A DNA stretch of 15,437 bases. It comes from Thermoplasmatota archaeon. GTDB taxonomy: Archaea; Thermoplasmatota; Thermoplasmata; Thermoplasmatales; GCA-001856825. The stretch covers positions 1 to 15,437 of the forward strand of contig JAMCQR010000014.1 of the NCBI GenBank assembly GCA_023379555.1, written 5' to 3'. Made by a program: the position numbers and the translations under genes. Positions 7,456-15,437 of this stretch are shown piece after piece; within the stretch, counting starts at the first letter, position 1, and the number at the start of each line of letters is the position of its first letter. Under the pieces are notes generated by a model, which saw nothing but the letters and a program-made list of their open reading frames with translations, was not told the origin of the DNA and did not search any database.

Positions 7456-9444
7456 CTATTTCTTGCTGTTTCCGTCCAGTGGCTCCAGTGAAAATTGCTT
7501 TATGGTATAGTTTCGCGGAGATGCGAATGGTTTGAATTCCTTCCCGTTCCCCTTGTAGAACTTGCTGAAGAATTCCACATAGATTAGCCTTGCACCCTGA
7601 ATTCCCGGTTCAAAAATAGCTATTATCAGATTCAGCAGCTGACCAACTATCAGGATCACGAAACCCAGAATCATGAACGGGATGGAATGATGGAGTGAAC
7701 CCCTGAAGAGGTAATCAAATACGAAAGCCAGCCCAGCGGAAGCCAGGAGTATTCCCACCAGCCTCGTGTACGAGAGGATGTGTGAAATTATGGTAGTCAC
7801 TTCCAGCAACGCCTGGGCCTTTTCCGAATAAATAACGACTCCAAGTCCTATTCCCAACATTGGATAGGCCAAGAGCGCGAGATGATTGGTAATGGGGTTC
7901 AGTCCTCCAGAGTTGTGATATATCACTTCAAGTCCCAGTATCACTATGGAATACGCAACCATCAGCCAGCCAATCTTTCCGATTGCTTCCTTCATATGGC
8001 CGTGGACGTAGTTTATTATGAAGCCGAAGATTAGTCCAAGGCTGACCATTGCAACTCCAGTGTAACCGGAAATGAGGAGCAGTTTCCCCAGGGCAAATCT
8101 GCTGAGTACATTTATGTGAGCGTAGGTGGCATAAGGATCTCCCGGTAGAGGAGTGCCTGGAATAGGGAATGTGAATCCAAAGTAGGAGTCAAATATTATT
8201 CCCAGTGCGATTGCAATTATTGCACCCGGTACCATCGCCTTGGCAAGTATCTTCAGGCTTCTCTTGCTCATCATCATGAGTACAAATCTTGCGAGGAATT
8301 TGGGTACGTGAGATTTCTTCGGTGGGTGATCCACCCTCCTGATCAACCACACTGAGATTATCAGGATAGTTACTCCGTAGCCAACATCTCCAATCATAAG
8401 CCCAAAGAATATCGGGAATACGAGCGCGAATATCAGTGTTGGATCGATTTCTATGGACTGAGGTAGGGAGTAGAAGCGAATGAAGAACTGGAACAGCCTG
8501 ATTCCATTAGGATTCTTCAGGGAAGTAGGAGGAGTCTCTTCCGTCTCCAATTCTTCAATTATGATCTCGTCATCCGTCACGCCGTGCAGGGCGGCATTCA
8601 TTATTCCGAGCTGGTCGTGGGGGACCCAGCCTTCCATGATGAATGCCCTATCCGTTCCGGAGAGTTTTGAGGTGACGTCAATTTTCTTGAGTTCAATCTC
8701 AAGCTGTTCTCGTATGGCTGCGACGTTCGCATAATTCTCCCTCGAGATCTTTCCAATCTCATCCCTGATTCCGATCAGCCTTCCCTGAGTATCATCCCTC
8801 CTCTTTTCCTCCGAAGAGAGAGAGTCCTTAACGTTCCCCGTTAGGGAGGGAACGGGAATTACATCTATCTTCTCGTTCTTGCAGAGTTCGCCAAACTTGC
8901 TCTGGTCGTATTTTGACACGACAGAGATGAGGTAATCTTTTCCAGTGAAGATGAACAACCTTCCAAAACTGCGCAATTTTTCCAGAGTCTCTTCGTCATT
9001 CCTGATGACATACGACGAGACGTTTGATCCGTTGAGATAGCTGAGGTCTCCATCGTAGAACGATATTTTTTCGAGAGTCGCAATGCTCTCGTTGAGGACC
9101 TTTAGTGAAGAGAGCGCTGCCCCTTCATTTTCCTTGAGCTTCTTCATCCTATCATAAATGTCTATCTGTTTGGCGGCGTCAACGAGTTCTCTGACATTCT
9201 TGAAGAGTTTCTTGTCGACAGACTCACTGGGATAAAGGGAGATCTCAAGATCCCTTATCTTTCTCGAAAGTTCGCTCAGTTTGGCATACGACTCGCTCTG
9301 AGGCATAGACGAAACGAGTTCGGTCGATATGGAAACCGGCTCAACCTGGAAGATGCCCAGGTCATGAAGAGCAGAGAGGATGGCCTCCTCGTTCTTCCTG
9401 ACAGAATAGATCCTGACCTTCTTCATCTTCCTGGGAACCAGCAT
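7456..9444 (-). CDS. atpI: A-type ATP synthase subunit I (a subunit, stator and proton channel)
   Basis: A full-length subunit I of 662 residues. The N-terminal half (about 1-325) is the cytoplasmic arm with coiled-coil stretches around 55-125 and 210-255, and holds the peripheral stalk. The C-terminal half (about 330-612) is membrane-embedded with seven to eight helices. It includes the conserved FGLMIGDVGYG (347-357) and the SYTRL motif with R561, the counterpart of the essential proton-path arginine, followed by GQLLN (601-605) and PGIQGARLIYVEFF. With the proteolipid ring it forms the proton half-channels. The start MLVPRKMKKVRIYSV matches the family. The ATG lies one base past the subunit H stop. 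It is the last recognisable operon gene here; the proteolipid K, which often follows I in archaea, does not. Confidence 0.95.
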   Translation of the reverse strand: MLVPRKMKKVRIYSVRKNEEAILSALHDLGIFQVEPVSISTELVSSMPQSESYAKLSELSRKIRDLEISLYPSESVDKKLFKNVRELVDAAKQIDIYDRMKKLKENEGAALSSLKVLNESIATLEKISFYDGDLSYLNGSNVSSYVIRNDEETLEKLRSFGRLFIFTGKDYLISVVSKYDQSKFGELCKNEKIDVIPVPSLTGNVKDSLSSEEKRRDDTQGRLIGIRDEIGKISRENYANVAAIREQLEIELKKIDVTSKLSGTDRAFIMEGWVPHDQLGIMNAALHGVTDDEIIIEELETEETPPTSLKNPNGIRLFQFFIRFYSLPQSIEIDPTLIFALVFPIFFGLMIGDVGYGVTILIISVWLIRRVDHPPKKSHVPKFLARFVLMMMSKRSLKILAKAMVPGAIIAIALGIIFDSYFGFTFPIPGTPLPGDPYATYAHINVLSRFALGKLLLISGYTGVAMVSLGLIFGFIINYVHGHMKEAIGKIGWLMVAYSIVILGLEVIYHNSGGLNPITNHLALLAYPMLGIGLGVVIYSEKAQALLEVTTIISHILSYTRLVGILLASAGLAFVFDYLFRGSLHHSIPFMILGFVILIVGQLLNLIIAIFEPGIQGARLIYVEFFSKFYKGNGKEFKPFASPRNYTIKQFSLEPLDGNSKK

Positions 9445-9445
9445 C

Positions 9446-9763
9446 TCAATCGTTATTCTCCATCACAATGTTTGCAATTTTTTCGACTATTTCCCCTGAA
9501 ATTTCCTTCCTGAGTTTGCCTGCCTGTTCTCCGAACCTCTTCTTGATCTGCAGGGTCTCAAGAGAAGCCGCCTCCAACTCCTTCCGAACGTGATCGTCGT
9601 ACGCCCTCTTCGAAATCGCTTCCGCCTCTGCTATGATTCTCTTTGCCTCTTCGGCTGCGTTCTTGACTATCTCTTCCCCTCTGGATCTTGCTTTCTCGAT
9701 CCTCTTCTGCGATTCAATCTCCTTCTCTCTTATTGCCTTTAGAGTTTCCATTTCATTTGTCAC
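9446..9763 (-). CDS. ahaH: A-type ATP synthase subunit H (peripheral stalk)
   Basis: A 105-residue, highly charged, Ala/Glu/Lys/Arg-rich protein, helical over nearly all its length with an extended (right-handed type) coiled-coil look. This is typical of subunit H (also called G), which pairs with subunit E to form the peripheral stalks linking A1 to subunit I. It lacks hydrophobic segments. The GTG start at 9763 is chosen because a GGAGG lies seven bases upstream; an in-frame ATG at 9751 is the alternative. The GTG overlaps the TGA of the small hydrophobic ORF before it (GTGA), suggesting translational coupling. Subunit I starts one base after its stop. Assignment is by size, composition and operon position. 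Confidence 0.85.
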   Translation of the reverse strand: MTNEMETLKAIREKEIESQKRIEKARSRGEEIVKNAAEEAKRIIAEAEAISKRAYDDHVRKELEAASLETLQIKKRFGEQAGKLRKEISGEIVEKIANIVMENND

Positions 9764-9888
9764 GATAAAACCTCCACTATGATAATCAAAGCCAGCATGA
9801 ACATGAGCACGTTCGCAATCAGGATCAGTCTGGTCACGAGGAAGAATTTTCTTTGCATGGGATTTGCGAACCTATACGCTCTCCTCAC
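9760..9888 (-). CDS. Small single-span membrane protein within the ATP synthase operon
   Basis: The stretch between subunits D and H is fully spanned by a short frame. It gives 42 residues from GTG 9888 or 32 from ATG 9858. It begins with a strongly basic segment (RRAYRF, then QRKFF, then an Arg at 20) and continues with about 20 hydrophobic residues (Leu, Ile, Val, Met) ending EVLS. This predicts one membrane helix with the N-terminus inside. The GTG follows ggggag, a Shine-Dalgarno match, and overlaps the end of subunit D by 17 bases; the ATG lacks such a site. The TGA overlaps the GTG of subunit H. Position, overlap at both ends and composition argue for a real gene. It is too short to be the proteolipid K. 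A small gene, ahaG, also follows ahaD in Methanosarcina mazei, but I cannot test homology. Function unknown. Confidence 0.55.
   Translation of the reverse strand: MRRAYRFANPMQRKFFLVTRLILIANVLMFMLALIIIVEVLS
9771..9775 (-). promoter_or_regulatory. Shine-Dalgarno site deciding the GTG start of subunit H
   Basis: GGAGG on the - strand, seven bases before GTG 9763. The next in-frame ATG (9751) would be 19 bases away, too far, so the GTG is the likely start. The site lies inside the last codons of the small hydrophobic ORF. Confidence 0.7.
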
Positions 9889-10513
9889 CCCTCTCCCCAA
9901 TCTTGGCCTTTATGACCTTGAGCGTGATGAATGTCTCCCTGTCAATTTCATCAAGTTTCATCTTGATGTAGCTGGCCGTTTCAGTCAGCCTTGGGATCAG
10001 CACATTTTCTATCGAGTTAGTTCTTCTCTTTGTCTTGTCTATCTCTATGAGCAGCCTCCTCATTGCGACCTCCTTTTCAGCAATCACAAGCAGCCTGTTC
10101 AGAAGTTCTACAAAGTTTTCCCTCGTCTCCATCAGCGCGGTCGGAAGTGAAATAAGCTCGTATAGTTGGTCCATGAAACTGTTCTGTTTGGCCATAGATA
10201 CTTGTGGGATCTTCACCCCCATCACGTTCTTGGATGTGACATCAACCTTCAGTCCAGGCTGGAAAAAGGCAGTGTTTTCTATGATGAGTTTTCCCGATAC
10301 TATTTCGGCCAGTCTCTCGCTTGCAATTGATTTCTGTATCAGTTCCGTTACATTCCCCTTGAGCCCTTTCACTTCCCTGGATATGGAGAAGAATTCCAGT
10401 ATGAGCGAAGACCTCTTCAGTTTGAGTAGGTCAAGCCCTCTCTTGGCCAATTTGATTCTTCCCTTTGTCTTCAGGAGCTCCATTCTGGTGGGGCGAATGT
10501 TGGATGTTTCCAA
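9872..10513 (-). CDS. atpD: A-type ATP synthase subunit D (central rotor stalk)
   Basis: A 213-residue protein with the subunit D pattern: RPTRMELLKTKGRIKLAKRG at 7-26 and the conserved EIDKTKRRTNSIENVLIPRL at 157-176, flanked by long helices that form the antiparallel coiled coil inside the A3B3 head. With F it makes the rotating shaft that transmits ring rotation to the catalytic sites. I choose TTG 10513 because gggggaag sits six bases upstream and the short N-terminus fits the family; another in-frame TTG at 10543 would overlap subunit B by 29 bases. The next Met (10483) would cut off conserved residues. TTG 10513 lies one base after the B stop. Confidence 0.92.
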   Translation of the reverse strand: METSNIRPTRMELLKTKGRIKLAKRGLDLLKLKRSSLILEFFSISREVKGLKGNVTELIQKSIASERLAEIVSGKLIIENTAFFQPGLKVDVTSKNVMGVKIPQVSMAKQNSFMDQLYELISLPTALMETRENFVELLNRLLVIAEKEVAMRRLLIEIDKTKRRTNSIENVLIPRLTETASYIKMKLDEIDRETFITLKVIKAKIGERGEESV

Positions 10514-10514
10514 A

Positions 10515-11897
10515 TCACTTCCCCCATTTTCCGTACCTGTCAATGAATTCTCTCTTCACTCTCTTCATTTCCCTTTCTGGTAGCGTAGACAGGGCATCCC
10601 ATCCGATATCCAATGTTTTCTCTATCGTTCTATCTTCGTTGAATCCCTGGTTAACGAACTTGTCTTCGAATAGATTTGCAAAATCTAGGTATTGCCTGTC
10701 TTCCTTGCCGAGCGCCTCAGTCCCGACTATGGCGCTCAGGCTTTTGAGGTCTGTTCCCCTACCGTAAGCAGAGTACAGCTGGTCGGCGACGCCTCTGTGA
10801 TCTTCTCTCGTTCGTCCCTTCCCTATGCCCTGATTCATGAGCCTGGATAGCGAAGGAAGAACGTTGATTGGGGGATAGATGCCTTTCCTGTGCAACTCCC
10901 TGCTCACGAAAATCTGTCCTTCCGTAATGTATCCTGTCAGATCTGGGATTGGGTGAGTCATATCATCGGAGGGCATGGAAAGGATCGGAAGCTGTGTGAT
11001 TGAACCATTTTTTCCTCTGATCTTTCCTGCCCTTTCGTAGATCGTTGAGAGATCGGTGTACATGTACCCAGGATAGCCTCTTCTCCCCGGAACTTCTTCC
11101 CTTGCGGCCGATATTTCGCGTAGCGCTTCGGCATAATTTGTAAGATCTGTCAGGATGACAAGGACGTGCATTTCCCTCTCGTAAGCCAGATATTCAGCCG
11201 CAGTGAGTGCGACCCTTGGAAGGATAATCCTCTCCATGGATGGGCTGGATGCTAGGTTGAGGAAAAGAACTGACCTCATCAGGGCCCCTGTTTTCCGGAA
11301 CTCATCTATGAAGAAGTTGGCCTCTTCGGATGTGATCCCCATCGCACCAAATATGATAGAGAAACCTTCCGAAGAGCTCAGCACTTTGGCCTGTCTCGCA
11401 ATCTGTGCGGCGAGTTTATTGTGAGGAAGTCCAGATCCCGAGAAAATTGGCAACTTCTGTCCCCTGACCAGGGTATTCATCCCATCGATTGTTGAAATTC
11501 CTGTTTCTATGAACTCAGACGGCTCTTCCCTTGAGTAGGGATTTATTGCGTTCCCCACAATCTCTATCTTTTCGTTCGAAACTATTGGGCTCATTCCGTC
11601 AAGTGGCTCTCCCAACCCGTTGAACACTCTCCCAATCATTTCATCAGAGACCGGAATCCTTGCGATGTCTCCCCTGAAACGCACCGTGGTATTCGCCGTG
11701 TCCAGTCCTGTAGTTGCCCCGAAAATCTGTACTACAGCAGTACCTTTCATCGTGTCCAAAACCTGTCCCTGTCGTACCTCTCCGTTTCCGAGCGTGATCT
11801 CAACCATTTCGTTGTATCCAATGTTGTCCACCTTCTCCACGAAGAGCAGAGGTCCCGCAATTTTTGAAACTGTCTTGTATCTTATATCAGCATTCAT
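10515..11897 (-). CDS. atpB: A-type ATP synthase subunit B (non-catalytic, nucleotide-binding)
   Basis: A complete 460-residue B subunit. It starts with the beta-barrel domain ([16 protein letters not shown]). It has the degenerate P-loop region [17 protein letters not shown] at 146-161, which lacks a Walker A lysine pattern as expected for the regulatory subunit. Further marks are [20 protein letters not shown] at 251-270 and the ATP synthase alpha/beta signature [10 protein letters not shown] at 348-357. Three B subunits alternate with three A subunits in the A1 head and contribute to the interface nucleotide sites. The ATG overlaps the stop of subunit A (ATGA), so translation is probably coupled. 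Confidence 0.97.
   Translation of the reverse strand: MNADIRYKTVSKIAGPLLFVEKVDNIGYNEMVEITLGNGEVRQGQVLDTMKGTAVVQIFGATTGLDTANTTVRFRGDIARIPVSDEMIGRVFNGLGEPLDGMSPIVSNEKIEIVGNAINPYSREEPSEFIETGISTIDGMNTLVRGQKLPIFSGSGLPHNKLAAQIARQAKVLSSSEGFSIIFGAMGITSEEANFFIDEFRKTGALMRSVLFLNLASSPSMERIILPRVALTAAEYLAYEREMHVLVILTDLTNYAEALREISAAREEVPGRRGYPGYMYTDLSTIYERAGKIRGKNGSITQLPILSMPSDDMTHPIPDLTGYITEGQIFVSRELHRKGIYPPINVLPSLSRLMNQGIGKGRTREDHRGVADQLYSAYGRGTDLKSLSAIVGTEALGKEDRQYLDFANLFEDKFVNQGFNEDRTIEKTLDIGWDALSTLPEREMKRVKREFIDRYGKWGK
10520..10525 (-). promoter_or_regulatory. Shine-Dalgarno site deciding the TTG start of subunit D
   Basis: ggggga on the - strand, six bases before TTG 10513, located in the last codons of subunit B. 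It supports the short start over TTG 10543. Confidence 0.5.
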
Positions 11898-14800
11898 TGC
11901 TTATCAGCCCTTCCCTTGATTTCAGACTCCATCTCTTTGATAAGAGCACCGTAGTAACTGTCAATTTCACTTTCCTTCACTTCCTTGAATCTTGAGATCT
12001 TCTCTTTGAATGCGAGCGAATCCAATTCTGAGACTGTCATCCCCTTTGTCACTGCATATTTCTCCATTTCGTCCATGGCAAGGATGGATTTGAGCATCAG
12101 GTATTGCTTCTTCAAAGAGCAGTATGTATCTACCTCGTCATATGCACTCTGCTGGAGGAAGTCCTCCCTGAGAGACTTTGCAATATCTAGTACCTCCTTT
12201 TCGTTCTCGGGAAGGGCATCGTACCCAACTAGTTGTGCGACTTCTTGCAGTTCCGCCTCTTTTTCCAGAATGGTCATGCTCTTTTGATATGCAGAGTACC
12301 AATCCTCCGAAACGTTCTTGTTGAACCACTTGCTCAATTCTTGGGAATACAGCGAATAACTGTTTAACCAGTTTATCGATGGAAAATGTCTTCGCTGCGC
12401 CAGTGATGCGTCGAGAGCCCAGAAGACTCTGGTGACTCTCAAAGTGTTTTGGGAAACCGGTTCCGAAGTGTCCCCTCCAGGAGGCGATACCGCCCCGATT
12501 ACGGTAATAGATCCCCTTCTTTGATCGCTCGATACGACTCTGGCATTGCCTGCTCTTTCGTAGAATTCCGCGATCCTTCTTCCGAGATATGCAGGGTAAC
12601 CTTCTTCTCCGGGCATTTCTTCAAGTCTCCCAGAAATTTCTCTAAGGGCCTCTGCCCACCTAGAAGTACTGTCGGCCATCAGTCCCACATCATAGCCCAT
12701 ATCCCTGAAGTACTCTGCAAGGGTAATACCGGTATATATGCTGGCCTCCCTTGCCGCCACAGGCATATTTGAAGTGTTTGCTATCAGGGTCGTCCTCTCC
12801 ATCAGGGGCTTCCCTGTCTTTGGGTCCGTCAATCTAGGAAATTCTGTCAACACTTCCGTGGCTTCGTTTCCTCTCTCTCCACATGCGGTGTATATTATAA
12901 CATCTGCATCGGACCATTTCGCAAGCTGTTGTTGAACTACGGTGTTATGCAGTATGATTCCTCCATACCCACCAACAAAATTCTGTCCATCATCCGGAAC
13001 CGATACATCATACACCCATACTGGCCCATTCTCCCTTTCAATACTTGAAATCTCATCGCTGTAGACGGACTCGGATGAGGCAGTTATTGAATTATCAACC
13101 TCTGGGAATTGAGGATTCGCTTCTTCCACTATCTGCATGAAATTTGTAAGTTTATTCATGCTCATGTTTTCATTGTTCCCTATGTAGTCATAAATCTCCA
13201 TTCCGTTCTTAAGCAGCTTTGAATAAGTAGTGTTCCTGTACATTTCCGCCATGTATTCTTTTGAAATTGGGACAGTATCGATTGAATCAAAGCCGCGTCT
13301 CTTTGAATTGACGTATTTTGCAATCGATGAAATCTTTGTGAGATTCTTGGAGAAAATAGATGAAAACTCCTTCAGATCGACAATGCTCCTTACAAATATC
13401 CTATAGTACGTTTTTTCCTCAATCGTTCTGGTTCCTAAGGAATGGATCACTCCAAGTCTAGTCAAGAGATAGGACAACTGGTTTCTTAGTTGAAAGCTCG
13501 CAGTTGAAAGTTCGACTTCCCCGTTGCTGAATGATCCTTCCCCCATAAAATAGGCTTCGAGGAATGCATTCAGAATTCCCTGGCTAGATTTCAACAAAAT
13601 GTTTGGAATTTGTTTGGTTGACGCTGTCCTGCCTACTTCAAGTGAGTCCAAGAATTTTACCAGTACGGAACTGTGTACCAAGACGTTCGGAGTCTTATCT
13701 TGCTGTAGTCCTAGCTTGGAATCCAGTCCAAAGACAAGAGATGTAAGTTCTGAGAACCTTTCTAGCAGGTACTTGTCGGAATTCGTAAAGACCACCGTTT
13801 CGTCTCCCCTGATGTAACCTTCAGAGGCATAATAGCCGATGAATTCTGCCAGTTCTTTGGTGACTTTGGATGGGATGGTTACAGTAGAGCTTCGTCTATC
13901 CCCGATCAGAGCTCTAGGTAGGGGAGCAGTCAACCCCATAGTCTCATAAATGATCTTTACCCACTTCAGTTTTGGAGCAACGGATTTTGTAGCACTTGTC
14001 AAACTGTACCGTACATTCTTCGGGAGTTCAATTCTGATGTTTTCTGATGATGCTCTTTTCAACAATTCCGATACGTTCTTTCTGATATCCTCATCCAGGA
14101 CTCGGACTTCGGGTAGACTGTACAAATCGATCTCTGAATCTTGGTTATTGATGGCAATTTTTTTGGCCGATAAGATATAGTTTCCAAGAGATAGGTCTTT
14201 GGCCATAGTCTCCTCTATTTTTCCTCTTTCGTTAACTTTGAATAACTTATGAACAGGAGTTATTCTGACTTCCCTTCCAGTTCGAGTTCTGATCTTAAAG
14301 ACACTCTCACTCTTGCCTCTGAATATTAATTTAGATCTGCTTTTGACTATATTGTTTCCTTTGTATGAAAACAGGTCTATCGGTTGAACAAGTTCAAGGT
14401 ATTCTCCATCCTTATCTATGATCTTGCTCGATGTTTTTTCGTACTTCTTATACAGGTCTTCTATCTTTATTAGGGTTCCATTGCCCAAGAGCACCGGCGT
14501 ATCTCCTGTCACGCACTTTCCTGACCCGAAGGGTCCGGGGACCGCTACAGTTCCTCCCTTTGCGACGGGGAAGAACGAGTCTATAACCCTTTGCCCCGTA
14601 ACCAGCGGAATCTCTGGAGGGAGTTTGCTCTTGACGGGTCTCGGTAGACGCACTGGCCATTCCTGACCCAACGGAATTTCTTTGATTCCGGACTTTGACA
14701 AAACAGTACCTACTGTTTGTAGTGGAGTGAACTCTCCCTCTTCAATCGTTTCAATCGTTCCTTCGATACCAAGAGGTACCATTATTCTGTGGTCTATCAG

Positions 14801-15220
14801 CGAAGTTTCCTTCACTATGCCGACTATATCTCCTGCAGACACCTTGTCTCCCTTTTTGACGGTTGGATTGAATTTCCATTTTTTCTTCATATCCACCGGT
14901 GTCGGATAAATCCCCCTTTTTATGAAATCCCCTCCCTGAGCCCTTATAACATCGAGGGGCCTCTGAACTCCATCATAGATTGATGAGAGCAATCCCGGCG
15001 CCAGAACGACCGACAGGGGCTTTCCCGTCGACTCAACATTCTCTCCGGGTTTGATACCGCTCGTATCTTCGTAGACCTGGATGGTCGCCTTATCTGCCTC
15101 CATGCCGATGATCTCTCCAAGGAGCCCCAGTTCTCCGACTCTGACGACATCGTACATCTTTGCATTCTCAATATCTTCCGCAATAACGACTGGTCCAGCA
15201 ATTCTCAATATCTTTCCCAT
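11894..15220 (-). CDS. atpA: A-type ATP synthase catalytic subunit A, interrupted by an intein
   Basis: An 1108-residue precursor. The exteins, residues 1-235 and 760-1108, join to a 584-residue subunit A, the normal archaeal length. The intein splits the P-loop: GPFGSGK ends at 235 and the following Thr of GKT is residue 760, so splicing is needed to restore Walker A. Other marks are [12 protein letters not shown] at the start, the non-homologous region around 110-200, [15 protein letters not shown] near 200-214, CGERGNE after the intein with the catalytic glutamate, [20 protein letters not shown], and [22 protein letters not shown]. Three A subunits form the sites for ATP synthesis or hydrolysis. 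A GGAGG lies seven bases before the ATG, which directly follows the subunit F stop. The C-terminal end overlaps the B start. Confidence 0.97.
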   Translation of the reverse strand: MGKILRIAGPVVIAEDIENAKMYDVVRVGELGLLGEIIGMEADKATIQVYEDTSGIKPGENVESTGKPLSVVLAPGLLSSIYDGVQRPLDVIRAQGGDFIKRGIYPTPVDMKKKWKFNPTVKKGDKVSAGDIVGIVKETSLIDHRIMVPLGIEGTIETIEEGEFTPLQTVGTVLSKSGIKEIPLGQEWPVRLPRPVKSKLPPEIPLVTGQRVIDSFFPVAKGGTVAVPGPFGSGKCVTGDTPVLLGNGTLIKIEDLYKKYEKTSSKIIDKDGEYLELVQPIDLFSYKGNNIVKSRSKLIFRGKSESVFKIRTRTGREVRITPVHKLFKVNERGKIEETMAKDLSLGNYILSAKKIAINNQDSEIDLYSLPEVRVLDEDIRKNVSELLKRASSENIRIELPKNVRYSLTSATKSVAPKLKWVKIIYETMGLTAPLPRALIGDRRSSTVTIPSKVTKELAEFIGYYASEGYIRGDETVVFTNSDKYLLERFSELTSLVFGLDSKLGLQQDKTPNVLVHSSVLVKFLDSLEVGRTASTKQIPNILLKSSQGILNAFLEAYFMGEGSFSNGEVELSTASFQLRNQLSYLLTRLGVIHSLGTRTIEEKTYYRIFVRSIVDLKEFSSIFSKNLTKISSIAKYVNSKRRGFDSIDTVPISKEYMAEMYRNTTYSKLLKNGMEIYDYIGNNENMSMNKLTNFMQIVEEANPQFPEVDNSITASSESVYSDEISSIERENGPVWVYDVSVPDDGQNFVGGYGGIILHNTVVQQQLAKWSDADVIIYTACGERGNEATEVLTEFPRLTDPKTGKPLMERTTLIANTSNMPVAAREASIYTGITLAEYFRDMGYDVGLMADSTSRWAEALREISGRLEEMPGEEGYPAYLGRRIAEFYERAGNARVVSSDQRRGSITVIGAVSPPGGDTSEPVSQNTLRVTRVFWALDASLAQRRHFPSINWLNSYSLYSQELSKWFNKNVSEDWYSAYQKSMTILEKEAELQEVAQLVGYDALPENEKEVLDIAKSLREDFLQQSAYDEVDTYCSLKKQYLMLKSILAMDEMEKYAVTKGMTVSELDSLAFKEKISRFKEVKESEIDSYYGALIKEMESEIKGRADKQ
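12944..14515 (-). other. VMA intein with LAGLIDADG homing endonuclease (inside atpA)
   Basis: A 524-residue in-frame intein, precursor residues 236-759. Splicing blocks: block [14 protein letters not shown] with nucleophile C236; block [12 protein letters not shown] with TxxH at intein 86-89; block [19 protein letters not shown] at 499-516; block G ending GIILHN (H523, N524); the +1 residue is Thr. Between them are two LAGLIDADG motifs, [12 protein letters not shown] (222-233) and [10 protein letters not shown] (319-328). Both have an acidic residue at the catalytic position, E232 and E326, and they lie about 95 residues apart, as in single-chain endonucleases. Both splicing and endonuclease activities look intact. 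About 100 residues (roughly 120-220) before the first motif form an extra region. Sampled lines have lower G+C than the exteins. Insertion is at the archaeal VMA-b site. Confidence 0.95.
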
Positions 15221-15437
15221 TTACATTCCTCCTAGGTCCATGTTTATACCCAATACCCTTCTTGCGAGGTTTGAAATACCCTCTTCCTCAGCTCCCTCTG
15301 TCACGGGTATGAAAACGACAAGAGGTGAAACGCTGCTGTAGAGCAGACTCGTGAATTTCTTGTCCAGGGTCCCAGCAAAGCTGTTTGACGCAAGGATCAA
15401 CCCGAAGTTTCCAGAATGGTAAAGCTCCCTGAGCTTG
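15221..15437 (-). CDS. atpF: A-type ATP synthase subunit F, C-terminal part (partial)
   Basis: An open frame runs from the right edge to a TAA at 15221-15223, immediately before the subunit A ATG, giving 71 residues. The sequence shows the subunit F pattern: NFGLILASNSFAG (a strand-helix like the usual GIILIT.. segment), then SPLVVFIPVTEGAEEE and a C-terminal helix LARRVLGINMDL. The C-terminal helix of F inserts along subunit D in the rotor shaft and can influence ATPase activity. The N-terminal 30-40 residues lie outside the window. Position directly before A agrees with the common archaeal E-C-F-A-B-D order. Confidence 0.88.
   Translation of the reverse strand, partial: KLRELYHSGNFGLILASNSFAGTLDKKFTSLLYSSVSPLVVFIPVTEGAEEEGISNLARRVLGINMDLGGM
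15228..15232 (-). promoter_or_regulatory. Shine-Dalgarno site of subunit A
   Basis: GGAGG on the - strand, seven bases before ATG 15220 and within the last codons of subunit F. It confirms the start and indicates internal ribosome entry within the operon. Confidence 0.75.

Noticed and set aside
10035..10583. 182-codon + strand frame opposite subunits D and B
   Set aside because: It is Ser/Leu/Phe-rich, typical of an antisense shadow of a helical coding sequence, has no recognisable motif and lies opposite strongly supported genes.
12944..14515. Intein treated as a separate inserted gene or a frameshifted atpA
   Set aside because: It is in frame with both exteins, has the Cys start and His-Asn end of an intein, and joins GPFGSGK to Thr at the known VMA-b site.

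Overview
The window comes from an acidophilic euryarchaeon of the Thermoplasmatales or a close relative. Evidence: the A-type ATP synthase subunits, above all the catalytic A subunit, closely match the Thermoplasma proteins as I remember them; the A subunit carries an intein in its P-loop, a site also occupied in Thermoplasma; and several genes have an A/T-rich TATA element about 25 bases upstream of the start codon, which fits archaeal leaderless transcription. G+C is moderate.

Left part, 1-2319, + strand: the tail of an unidentified hydrophobic protein, a 246-base gap with promoter-like elements, then two adjacent zinc-ribbon genes. The first encodes one zinc ribbon plus a membrane domain. 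The second encodes a soluble protein with three zinc ribbons and an N-terminal part I do not recognise. Next, on the - strand (2382-4304), is a YyaL/SPATA20-type thioredoxin-fold protein with its own promoter.

Middle, 4398-7394: an ABC importer of the nitrate/sulfonate/anion group. A duplicated (fused two-domain) permease on - is divergent from its ATPase on +. Convergent with the ATPase, overlapping at the stop codons, is a free-standing gene for the 'AAA-associated' domain that is usually fused to the C-terminus of such ATPases. No substrate-binding protein is visible.

Right part, 7456-15437, all -: an A1Ao-ATP synthase operon read as F (partial), A, B, D, a small hydrophobic ORF, H, I. 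Genes abut or overlap by a few bases, consistent with one transcript and translational coupling. E, C and the proteolipid K are not in the window. Subunit A is interrupted by a 524-residue intein with an apparently intact LAGLIDADG endonuclease. The intein is more A+T-rich than the exteins and resembles Thermococcales VMA inteins more than the Thermoplasma mini-inteins I recall.

The observations most worth a second look are the 32-42 residue membrane peptide encoded between subunits D and H, the large intein, and the detached AAA-associated domain gene. I see no tRNA, rRNA, CRISPR array, insertion sequence or origin.
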